Of a stretch of 64,000 nucleotides of DNA, positions 35,901 to 47,900 are shown one piece after another. Both the position numbers and the translations under genes were made by a program. Each line of letters opens with the position of its first letter. The stretch's first letter is position 1. Under the pieces are notes generated by a model. The model was not told where the DNA came from and ran no database searches. It worked only from the letters and a program-made list of their open reading frames with translations. The stretch is from NCBI GenBank assembly GCA_903813345.2, contig CAIIXF020000006.1, forward strand, positions 1,552,001 to 1,616,000, in the 5' to 3' direction. Origin of the DNA: Owenia fusiformis (Eukaryota > Annelida > Polychaeta > Sabellida > Oweniidae).

Positions 35901-38900
35901 CTGTATAAATCCTGACCTAGGATATGTACAGGATATGTACATTGTGTGCCAATCCTGTATGTATCCAGGCATCAGGATTCATACAGGATTGGCACACTGC
36001 GAGCGTATCTTGTATGAATCCAGATGCAGGATTCATACTGGATTCCTACACGCGCCAATCCTGTATAAATCCTGACACAGGATATGTACAGGATATGTAC
36101 ATTCGGTGCCAATCCTGTATGTATCCAGGCATCAGGATTCATACAGGTTTGGCACACTGGGTGCATATCCTGTATGTATCCTGACGTCAGGATTCGTTGT
36201 ATTCGTACACATTTTTTGCTGTGTATACCAATACAGGCTTTGTATAAAAAACCTCCTGCCTCATACCTACCTACCCACGTACGTGGGACACGATACTGTC
36301 TTTGAAGGGTTCAATGTTAGGGATCTTAGTTTATTAAATCTTAGTTTATGATGAATTATAGATGCATTTGTAATGACCCTTGATAGCAAGATGCCACTAC
36401 ATCCCAGCTGGGTTCGATTCCCACTCGGGGCATCGAATTTAGCACACCTTCTTTCAATTTCTTTATCTGGCTTGTTGGACCTATGCTCGCAGTCGTTAGT
36501 TATTTATTCCCCTGGGGCGCCCTCGGGTCATTACACATTAAAATGCATCCATATCCCTTTATTTATGGATCCGCCATCTGTCTAGTGATAAAATAAAGCC
36601 GGAATTGTAGAAATGTTAATAATTTGAGCTATGTTGAGATTTAATAATCTTTAAAATTGAACCCTTCAATGACTGTATCATGTTCCACGTAGGTGGGTAG
36701 GTGGGAATGAGGTAGGAGGTTTTTTATACAAAGCCTACAATACAGGCATCAATAAATTACATACTTTACAGGTATAACACTCTAGCATAATGTTACAGAT
36801 ACAGGGTGTTCCATATGTTTCAGGAATGATGCTGTGTTTTATTGGTTTTCTCTTCAATCTAACTGAATTTTTGACACAATTTGTCTAAACATGTTTTGAA
36901 TAAGTTGGGCAAGTTTCATATCGTGAAGTTCAGTAGTCTTGATTATATGGTTGCTATAGTAACCTAGGGGTAGGGTAGGTGGAGCAGGTGTAACAATGCG
37001 CAAAATATATGAAATATTTGTAAAAATATTTTTTTTTGTTCCAAGTGTCACTAAGTATTAGGTTGTCAGAGTTGGATCAAACTTGTCAGTAATTAAACAA
37101 AAATGAAGGTGGATTCCAAGAAAGTAAAAAAATGTCATCACCCTTGATCACATCACAATTTAAACACCTGCCATGTCATGAGTCACAAAGGAGAATAAAC
37201 ACAGGTCATTTTAGACGAGCGGCCATCTTGAAAAGTGAAAAAGTCATTAGCAAAGGAAAACCTTCGACTTAGGCAACACACATCAATCTGTGACAGGACA
37301 TGACATGTGTGAATAACAGTTTTCTGCAACAGACACAATTAAACTCCTGATGAATGCACATTGGGGACTCAATGATGGTAACCTCTAGAGTGAATGAATT
37401 GTACAAGCGGTTTACATCTGGAAGGGAAACTGAGACCGATTATCCAAAATGTGGACATCCGAGAACAGTGAGAGCGCTAACTAATGCGGAAGGGACAGAT
37501 GCTGGAATAATGATGATGGCTAATAAAGGGTGTGATAACATTTTTAATTTCCAGGCATCCACCTTTATTCTTTTTATTTTCCAACAAGTTTGATGCGACT
37601 ATGACAAATTAATACTTTGAACACTTTATACAAAAACTACTATTTTTACAAAAATGTCATGTCATGTTTCTGCTCCACCTACCCTACCCCTAGGTTACTA
37701 TAGCAACCATATTATTCAGTCTACTGAGTTTCATGATATGAAACTTTTCCAACTTATTCACAACATATTTGGACACATTTTGTCAAAAAATCAGCTAGAT
37801 TGAAAAGAAAACCAATAAAATACAGCACCATTCCTGAAACATATGGAACACCCTGTACTTGAATGAATTAAGATCTATGTGTTTAAACAATCGTTATTTT
37901 CAAATTAATTTATCTTATACCACGACCCTGTCAAATATTTCAAACTATTACGAGGCACGATCTCTTACAATGGGGTCAGAATTTTAGAAACAAACAAGTT
38001 AAAAATGCTTACCTCGGTAGTAGCGATGCCACGAACCCATGCCGTATGATTGCGTCTGGCTTGTAGTTGGGAAATCAGGCCTCAAAGAATAACCATCGGC
38101 GACTTTCACGTATGGTAAAGGGTAAAATATTTGCGGTGATAGTACCTCTTTCATTAAATCTGAGTCAACATGCTGAAAGGAAAACAACCAATTGCAAACA
38201 CCTAATAAAGTAATAATGGTTATCTTAGAGGTGGTTGGTCAATCAGGGTCTAAAAATATGATCGAGGAAATTTAAAGATATTATTGGACATATTGGACCG
38301 AATATTATTTTTCCAGTAAAACTGTGGTGGGGGAGTTGTGTCCTAATGGGTGTATGACCTCTGCTCTATTTAAAATGGCCGCCATTTTTCGTGAAAATGT
38401 TATCTTTGATAACCAAAATATTAGTCGACGGATTTGGTTTCAAAATGGCTGCCATTTATCGTAAAATTTGTAGTTTTAAATAACTCGAATACCAGTGAAC
38501 TTTTACGAAGAATGGCGGCCATTTTTAAATTCAATCGCCACCTTCAAAATTCCTTCTTGACCAAACCACGCCTAACCATCGCGTAACCAGGCGTCACCGT
38601 ACAGCGTCAAAATACAGTAACTATAATGAGGGTTTTAAAAAAATTAATAAGATGAAAATAAATACGATTTCGGGTGTAATAAAAACAGCATTCTCTTAGA
38701 AATGGTTTTAACTTTCTAATTATGATAAAAGTTTTTCGAGCACTGCTCGGTTTTTTTCTGACTGGATCGGCTAATCGACTAGAGAGAAAAATGTTGTTTT
38801 TTCACTTTTCGTCTGGTTATTATTTTCCCTGCCGTCTGAGAGTATGGATATTTTTTATGAGAATGTGTATTTGTTATCTGCACATTTTAGAACATAATCA

Positions 38901-41900
38901 TTCACTGTATATATTGAAAAAAAGATCAAATCCGTACGGTGACAATTCCTTATTAGAATTTATGAAGAACATATGAGCTCAGTATTAACTTAAGATTCCA
39001 TAAGTTTTAGTGTGGAATTCAAATGTTGTATCCCATTCAACATTGAAAAATATCATTTCTTATGGTTCCAAGAGGTAAAGACGTGTCAGATCTACATGTA
39101 CATTATCACTGGTAAGTATCAAGCGAAGGTTACGGCCGTCACCTTCGCATTTAAGACGGCGGGCAGGAAGTATAAATTTCAATATTCTTAGTTTTCATGG
39201 AATAAACTATTTGAGAGTTGACGATATGCTTTGATATCATTTGAACTAATCCAAGCTTTTCTCATATGACTAACAAAGACAGCCTACAGCTATCTTCACC
39301 ATCATCCTGACCATGCAATATATTGCATCTTTCATCCACACATGCAAGATGAGATTTACTAGTGACATCACTTGTTTAAAAACATCAATAATAGCAACAA
39401 ATATACTGAGTTTTGGGTTTCACGATTCTTACCGTATCATACATTTCCAGTAACCTTCCATTAAGCGATGGAAGATATAGTTGAACTGTTTTCATTTCGT
39501 ATAAGCTTAGTTTCATTTAGTTCATGAAAGCATAACGCAAACCAAGGAGGATTGGCTCCCAGAGTGCACCACCGATATTCTGTCCCATATATGGGTATGT
39601 CGTAATACAAAATTCGAATTCAAACAGCCGCCATTTTGTTCACTTCAACATTTAAATCGTGAATTTTGGTCTTATTTCCAAACGAAAAATTCCAAAACTC
39701 ACAAGAAATGATCGAGATATTGGTTCGAATCTTTTGAACTGTTTATTTTGAATTTATAGTCGGTTTTAATTTCAGAAAATAACGACATTTCGACGTTTTC
39801 ATTGTTGGAAAATATCGAGTTTCGATCCTGGGAGCCAATCCTCCTTGACGCAAACTATAAAGAAGTTTAATTCGAAGAAAAATGTATTTTATTGCGTTTG
39901 AGTCACGTAGTACGAATTAGCAAGAAAATGATTTCTATTTGGTCGTTTAACGTTATGAAAATAGAACGGTAATTGTGAATGCAGTATTACTGAGTGAACG
40001 GTGTATGTATTCGTGAATAAGATCACTTCGGCTCTAAGCGGCGAGATAAACGGACGTTAGTTACTACCAACTCATAATCGTCACCTTGAAAATAATACGG
40101 CCATGCAGGCACAAGCTTACTGAAGGAATTCTCGGAAACAAATCCCAACAAACGGAAAATAAAATGAAGCTAAGAATAATCACTCTAAACAGAAAAACTT
40201 TCTATCAATTCAAAGATAGACAACATAATTTGGAAGAAAAATGGGCACAAACAACAGTACATAGGCAACAAAAGAATTGACGAGAAAGCGGACCATGCAT
40301 TTGCAGAACAAACGGCCATTTGTGAGGCATAGTTTAGAAAAGGGCAAGATGACCGCACAAACAATGATGGGGAAAATGAAGCAGACAGAGAAGCTCATCG
40401 ATGGTTCAACAAAAGGAGGGGATTTATTACGGCTGCGGAATTATAGAAAGACAATCTGCTAAGTGGGTATTACAAGAACCCAAACTGCACAATTAGGGGC
40501 ACATCAAAGACTAAAAAGATAAGTACTAATATACCTGAAAAGGAATTTGTTAATTATTGGGGATAGTTTTGAAGAACATGCTAGTTTTTGGCTTTAAATA
40601 GAACAAAATGATAAATGTAAACAACTAAGTTTAACATGTATATATGTTAAGATTTTGAAAAGGAAAAACCTATCAAGTAATTTTAAGAAGAATATATATG
40701 CTTGATGTAAAATGTAAAAATTTGTCTTAAAGGATGTAAAACGTAGTACCAATAATAGGAAACGGTAAAGCATGAACGATCTAATGAGGGGATTGTAATA
40801 TACAGCTGTACATGATAAGGGGGAATCAGAATACCCATAATAAAGGGGGATTACCTATGAGAAAGCAATCGTAGTGTCACATAGATGGGGTATTGTAGTA
40901 CCCATGATTAGTAAAGATTTAGTATCAATAATCAAGGGTATTGTAGTAAGCACAAAAGTAACAGTTTAGCTCTCAATATAATGGCAAGTTAGAATAATGA
41001 CCCCTGAGAGTGGTACCTTGATAAAGGTGAGTGTGGTAATATTCATACTACACGAAACAGTCAAAACATGATAATATAGTACTCATATATTTTTATTGAA
41101 AGAAATATTTACTATTAGTTAAAGGAGGAAGCGAAATATGAATGTTAAGCATGTTAAGTACAAGGCTGAACTGAGACAGTAAATCAAAATGAAATAATGA
41201 AAGTTTGATAGTATTATTCTCCTTCAAATTATATATTATACGTTTAAGGATACTATATGAAGGATGTCATTGGTAAAATTGACTTGCCGTTTGCACAGAG
41301 CATAGTGGAAATGATGCACTGGATTGTTAAAATGTTCAGTACACAACAGTAATAATATGTATTTTGTCTTTGTTATTAAATGACCTTGAATATATCAAAA
41401 TGCTATAATGGTTTTCAGAAAATAGCAATAGTAGTTTGTTAAGATTATATAAAAGATAACAGCTATCGGCAATGTTGACAGGTTGATGACAAAATGTTTA
41501 TCTATAGATATCAAAGAAACTCAAAGTTGGGACTGCTACATGTATATTTAACAGTCTAAAAATGCAGAAACATAACAGTTTTGGTTTCAAAATTTGACAA
41601 AACTGAACGGCAAGGTCGTATCAGAGTCTCCAAGAAAAAGGCATTTGGTATCTTCAGATGCAAGAGATTCAGGTTGACGGTTATTCAGTGACATGTGAAT
41701 CAAAAATTTGTTTCAAACATTGACATAAACTTAATGAAAATGAGTGGATCGAACTTAAAAAGGGTGTTCTGATGGTGGTTAGAATCATTTCTGCACTTGT
41801 TTCAGAGGAGAGTCTCTAAAATGGTTTACGGATAACAAATATTTTGAAATTATTGTGAATATAGGTATCCCAAAACCTCATTTGCAAAGTCTAGCTGCTA

Positions 41901-44900
41901 GAAAATTGGTAGATTACGATGACTGCGGAATCAAAGTTTTTTTGACAAATAAGATACAGTCAGTTATGTTAATCTTAGGTCACACTGTTGATCATTTTGA
42001 AAATCAAAACAAAAAGAAATTAATTTTGTCGACGCATTCTCATAGAACCGTGGCGCAGATTTAAGCAGAGTATTTTCAGCAGCAAAACTTAAGAAATGCA
42101 GTCAAATACATGTATATGCAATACACAAAAAGTTTGGGTACCGGTTGATAGTTTCAAAAATGGCAATCAGCTATTTCTTGGCCAAGTATACACAATGGTA
42201 CAACATTTCGTCCCTTACAAACAAGTCCTTGAATACAATGGTTCATTACTTAACCGGGATTACAAATGGAGTCAACATTTCAAGAAACCTATTTCAGAGG
42301 TACGAATTATTTGCATTGAAAATATGGTGTTAGTGAAAGACTGAAATTTTACAAAATGTTAAATTGACAATGAAGAGATGTGAGAGAAAAATATAAGAGG
42401 CTGTTTAGATTGTAAAAAAAAGGCAAATCTTAAGGGAATTGTAGTGACCAAGATAAATGGAACTATAGTACTCATGAAAAGTGAAATTTATAAAACATAA
42501 TGATAAAGAAAATTTGAAGCGCCCAAGATAGGGGGAATAGTACTAAACATGATACGGGAAATTGTAGTATAAAATGACCAGGGGAATTATAGTACCCATG
42601 ATAAGAACATTTGTAGTGCCCACGATAAAGGGAATTGTAATACCCATGATAAGGGGAATTGTAATACCCATGATAAAGGGAATTGTAGTACCCATGATAA
42701 AGGGAATCATATTTTCATGATGAGGGGAATTGTAGTACCTATGATGAGGGGATTTGTAGTACACATGATAAGGAGAATGGTAGTATATTCATGATAAGTG
42801 GATTTATAGTACCTATGATAAGGAGAATTATAGAACTCAATATGAAGGGAATTGTAGAACCCATAAAGGTAACTTTTACTGCCCATGATAAAAGGGGAAC
42901 TGTAGTATTCGAGAATTGTAATACCCATGATAAGGGGAATCATAAAGCAAATGATAAGGGGAATCGTAGTACCAAAGATAAGGGGAATTGTAGCACCAAA
43001 GATAAGGGGAATTGTAGTACCCAAGATGAGGGGAATTGTATAGTACCCATGATAAGATTGTAGTACTCAGTATTCGAGAATTGTAATACCCATGATAAGG
43101 GGAATCATAAAGCAAATGATAAGGGGAATTGTAGCACCAAAGATAAGGGGAATTGTAGCACCAAAGATAAGGGGAATTGTAGTACCCAAGATGAGGGGAA
43201 TTGTATAGTACCCATGATAAGATTGTAGTACTCATGATAAAGGGAATTGTAGTACCCGAGATGAGGGGAATTGTAGTACCCGAGATGAGGGGAATTGTAG
43301 TACCCGAGATGAGGGGAATTGTAGTACCCGAGATGAGGGGAATTGTAGTACCCGAGATGAGGGGAATTGTAGTACCCGAGATGAGGGGAATTGTAGTACC
43401 CAAGATTAGGGGAATTGTTACCTGTAATAAGGAAAAGCGAAGCTTTCACTATAAGCAAATTGTATTACTCGTCATAGTGGTAAGCTGTGGTTTCACAAGT
43501 GAAAATCTAGAACACATGTATAAGGAATTGAAGAAAATGGTAAGCAGTTTTATGCGTAATACACGAAATAACAATAATTATATAGGAAAAGTATTTTCAT
43601 TTCATAAACATTTATAGGTTATATACTTTTGCTGGGAAAAGTTTAAGGTACAAAAGGTCGGAAGGAGACATATCTGTGAAAATCACTGGAGTATTGATAC
43701 TGTTTTCTTTTTTATTGTAGAAAATAAGCTAACATAGCAGATATCTGGATATGGCGCATTGTTAAATGGCATATATTGTATTTGGCCTATGCATGTTTTG
43801 TTGTCTTTGTAATAAAATGAGATTGAGTATATATGTTTGAAAAGTACATATACTGGTTTTCAGTGGCTACCAAATCACTCAATGAAAAACGACAACTTGA
43901 GCATCCAGATTTAAGACGGCTTAAAGAGAAGCTTCCGGGTGTGATTTAGGCAGCAAAGCCACAAACACAATAGGGTCATACGGCAGTGCTTTCGACAGAT
44001 GGTCAACGTGGGTAAACAGTTGCCCCGAAGTATGTATTTTGTCAGCTAAGACATGATTTTGCAAATCATTGACATTAGACAGTATTTGTAGTGGAATCAG
44101 CCTACCGAACACTAGCGAAACCGACTTCTAATAAACACACATTTACAACACAAATAATACAGTTTTTATCAGATCACATGTTAATTCAGATTTGTTTAAA
44201 ATTTGAGTTTACATTTATCATAGCTCTTGGTTTAGCAAGGTTTTCTCAGATTTGATGATATTTGTCATATTAGAAATTCAGACTGTCGTTTTATGACACT
44301 AATATTTGTATCAATATAATATATTAATATAAGATGGTTTAAAATAAGCAAACATAAGCAATGAAAATTCGTTTTTAGAGCAATTTTATATCACAAATCA
44401 CAAAATCATATGTGTTAAAGTTTAGTGATAAAGCTATAAGCTACACAAGGTGCAGATAATTTATTGTAAAGGCATTTAAGTCATGTGGTGACATGATACG
44501 TTGTTTAGAACGCAATATTTAAGACCCCGCGGTGCAACAATGGCCGCAAAGAAAGGCATTTCAGATAGGAGACTGTTAAAGATGGTTTTATCCAGCACAC
44601 GTTGAAAAAAGGATTAAGTGTTTCAAAGAATTTAGGATTATAATTATAAAACCTGTATTTTAAGATTTTTGTATTTTAAGAATCTTACTCAACAGTTTAT
44701 GTAAATGTCTGTGCTAATAATAAATATAAATTTTCGCTTACTTTAACACTTCACGCAGCCGCAGAGCCACATGCTAGTAAATGTTATGTTTCTTAAGTGT
44801 AGGTTAGAATAGAACTAAAATTATCGAAATCGACACTTCCTTTCCGCCATCTTAAATGCAAAAGTGACTGCAGTAACTTTCGCTTGATACTGATCAGTTT

Positions 44901-47900
44901 GACAACATTTATACGAGGGATACTTGACTGGATCAACATTTGAACGTACAGCTTATGTGTCACCGTGCAAATTTGATCTTTTTAAATATACACAATGAAT
45001 GGTTGTTTGCTGAATCTTCGCCCGTTCTAAAATGTGTATTTAACAAATACATATTCTCATAAAAATAATCCATACTCTCAGACGGCAGGAAAAATAATAA
45101 ATAAAAGAAATGTGAAAAACAACCTTTTTCACCAAGGTTCGATTATGTGGGCCGATTCACTAAGAAAAAATCCGAACAGTGGTCGTAAAACGCTTATCAT
45201 AATTAGAAAGTTAAAACCATTTCTAAGAGAATGCTGTTTTTATTTCACATGAAATCGTATTTGTTTTTATCAAATTAATTTTTTTAGAACCCTTGTCATA
45301 GTTTTTGCTATAAAGCAGTCGATTTGCGTCACCGTACAAAAAACTGTACTCCGCTATTTTTTGACGCCGATGGTTAGGTGTGCAAACGCAGTGTTCGATA
45401 ACTCAATTGCCAATTAACGGATTTGGTTCAAATATTATATGTTGATGCAAATAGACAAAGGAGGCCGGATGCTAAAGAACACGTTCTCAAGATGGCCACT
45501 GAATTTCAAAATGGCCGCCATTTTCATGAAATAAACATATCCTTTGATAACTCAAATGTACATGTACCAGTGGACAGATATGATTCAAATATTAATTGTT
45601 GATGCCGACAAACGAGCTCTGCTAAAGAACGAATTTTCAAGATGGTGATTAAATTTCATTTTTCGTTAACAGTCAGTGGATGGATTTGGTTATATGCTGA
45701 TGCCTTGGGACAAAAGAAATTTTCAAGATGACAACTTAGTTTCAAATAGGCCGCCATTTTCTTATCTTTGATAAATCAAACACCAGTAGATGAATTTGTT
45801 TCAAAGTTTGTCTTCTGATGCTTAGAGGTAAAAGTTCAAATTAAAGGGTTAGGATAAGCTTCCAGTATAAAAACAATATGGCTGTTACGCGGTCAAGAAG
45901 ATGTTTTCAAGATGGCCACTTTTTATCAAAATGGCCACCATTTGTCGTTAAAATTGACAACTCAAATGCCAAGAGACGGATTTGGTTCACATTATATATG
46001 CTCCTACCTAGGAACAAAGGAGATCTGCAAAATAATTTTTCAAATAAGAAGGCAGTGAATTTCAAAATGGCCTCCATTTTTCGGGATAAACATAATCTTT
46101 GATAACTCAGATACCAGTGGATGGATTTAGTTCAAATTAAAGGGTTAGGATAAGCTTCCAGTATAAAAACAATATGGCTGTTACGCGGTAAACACGATAC
46201 AAAAATATGTCATATCCCGCAACGAATATGGCATATTCACTTGCGGTGTATGACAGATTCACCTGCGGTATATGGCATACACAGTCAATTGCATCGATTG
46301 AACGAACAAGTAAAACGTTATAAATTATTACAATGATTATTGAATCAACAGTACTGTATATCGAATATATTAATTTAGCAGAAGTATCAGTCAGCAATCT
46401 CACCTAATAAACTTACTCAATCAATCCAGGATTCATAAATAAGTACTCGACGCACTAACTATATTGGTAATCCAGCGTAGTTTTACATTTAGAGTCGATT
46501 CTCGCAACCAATCAAATCACTTTTTCACCTGCGGTATATGTCATATTCACCTGCGGTATATGTCATATTCACCTGCGGTATATGTCATATTCACCTGCGG
46601 TATATGGCATATTCCGCAAGTGAGTATGACATATTCCGCATGTGAGTATCGGGTATTCACTGAAATCAATGTATCGCATATTCACTGCGGAATATCGCAT
46701 ACTCACCTGCGGAATATGCCATATACCGCAGGTGAGTATGGCATATTCACCCGTATCACAAATACCGCGCAACCATGAATGTCTGCCATATACCGCGTAA
46801 CAATGGCGGTTCTAGGCGAGTCAACTGGATCAGTCCATTTTTAAGAAATAAGGAGAGTTTTGTAAATTCCAGAAACGAGCGTTCGATTTGCAAACCGACA
46901 ATCGTTCCGCTCTAATATTCCTCCTTTGATATGTTGATATGCAGCTCTGTCCTGAATTTTCAAGATGGCCACTTATTATCAAAATATGTTTTGTTCGGTT
47001 GGATTTGCTACTCCGTGGAATTGCTGCTCTTCTAATTGAAAAAGAAACGGAGTTGGTAGGCCAATGCGTTCCCGGTGTCTACAATTTTCAAAATGGCATC
47101 CGAGGCTCGACGTCATTGACAAACCCTTTCCCCCGTTTTGTCTAGTGTCCCCTATGTGTTCTAAACGATTTCATACTCACTGGGGATGAACTGGAAACGA
47201 GGGAGGTTTTGCCTCGTATCAAAATGGCGGCGCGTGAAAAAATTTCATTCGGTAAGATTTTTGTTTTTTACAATTTTCGTGCTTTTATCCTTCAAATTAA
47301 AACTTAATATTTGGCAAGTAAATAGTCTATAAGTTCCGGTTTTATAATATGATTGCAAATTATAAATCAATACAGACATTGCTGAGATATTTACATTTCA
47401 ATTCTCTCACTTAGGAAACGAGGCACCTGTCTACATTTTGTAACAATGAAACGAGGCAATGTTTGACTTGCAACGAGGCAACTATTCTTTCTGTGATAGT
47501 GTCTACATTTAATGATCTTATTTCCACCGTTCTGGTCACATACGACCGATTACGTTTTACACGATATAAATGATTATATATGTAAGAGCAAAGAAAAGTC
47601 TAACTGTACCAATTTAGTTAAGCTACATGTTGTAAAGGTTCATCTTTAAGTACAGAAAATGCCAATGCACTTCACTTGATTCATTCTTTGCTGCAGCTTA
47701 AAATTTATGCTAAGGAGTTATACTGTTTTATTTTTAAATATTTCGAAAACGTTAAATAGCATTGCTTTGAGTGTCAATTCCAATATAAACGAGCCAGCTA
47801 TCCGAGCTATCAATGGTAGCGCATATATCGTCAAAATGCTCTCTCAAATAAGAAAAATCTCGTTCAAAGAAGTGCTATTTTAATAGGGAGCTTAAGCTAC

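Larger units (their letters stand above)
26976..36223. mobile_element. 9.2-kb CAC...GTG element with subterminal arrays (CACTA-like?)
   Basis: The left end CACAGCAAAAAATGCG and the right end ACATTTTTTGCTGTG are inverted. Similarity continues inward through GAATACAATGAATCCTGA into AGGATTCATACAGGAT repeats at both ends. TAT flanks both sides (26973-26975 and 36224-36226), consistent with the 3-bp duplications of CACTA (EnSpm) elements, which also carry subterminal repeats. The interior (27730-35440) has several younger insertions and no recognisable transposase. Alternative: two separate insertions of the same family whose partner ends are lost. Confidence 0.55.
38567..45382. mobile_element. 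6.8-kb CAC...GTG inverted-repeat element, 5-bp duplication CAAAC
   Basis: It starts CACGCCTAACCATCG and ends CGATGGTTAGGTGTG, with CAAAC on both sides (38562-38566 and 45383-45387). Arms of about 600 bp each (to about 39195 and from about 44800) mirror through CACCGTACA, AAAACAGCATTCTCTTAGAAA, CCGTCTGAGAGTATGGAT and TCAAGCGAA. The interior has a nested MITE and a 24-bp minisatellite. No transposase was recognised. Isolated arms of the family lie at 25250 and 57339. Confidence 0.8.

Noticed and set aside
36384-36435. Complete tRNA gene
   Set aside because: Box B is good, but the A-to-B spacing is too short and no 5' acceptor strand pairs with the 3' end.
42535-43430. CRISPR-like regularly spaced repeats
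   Set aside because: The units are contiguous, without unique spacers, in a eukaryotic genome. It is a minisatellite.
42543-43617. Long overlapping ORFs with 8-residue repeats (105-175 codons)
   Set aside because: They come from a 24-bp minisatellite on both strands and have no domain or codon bias.
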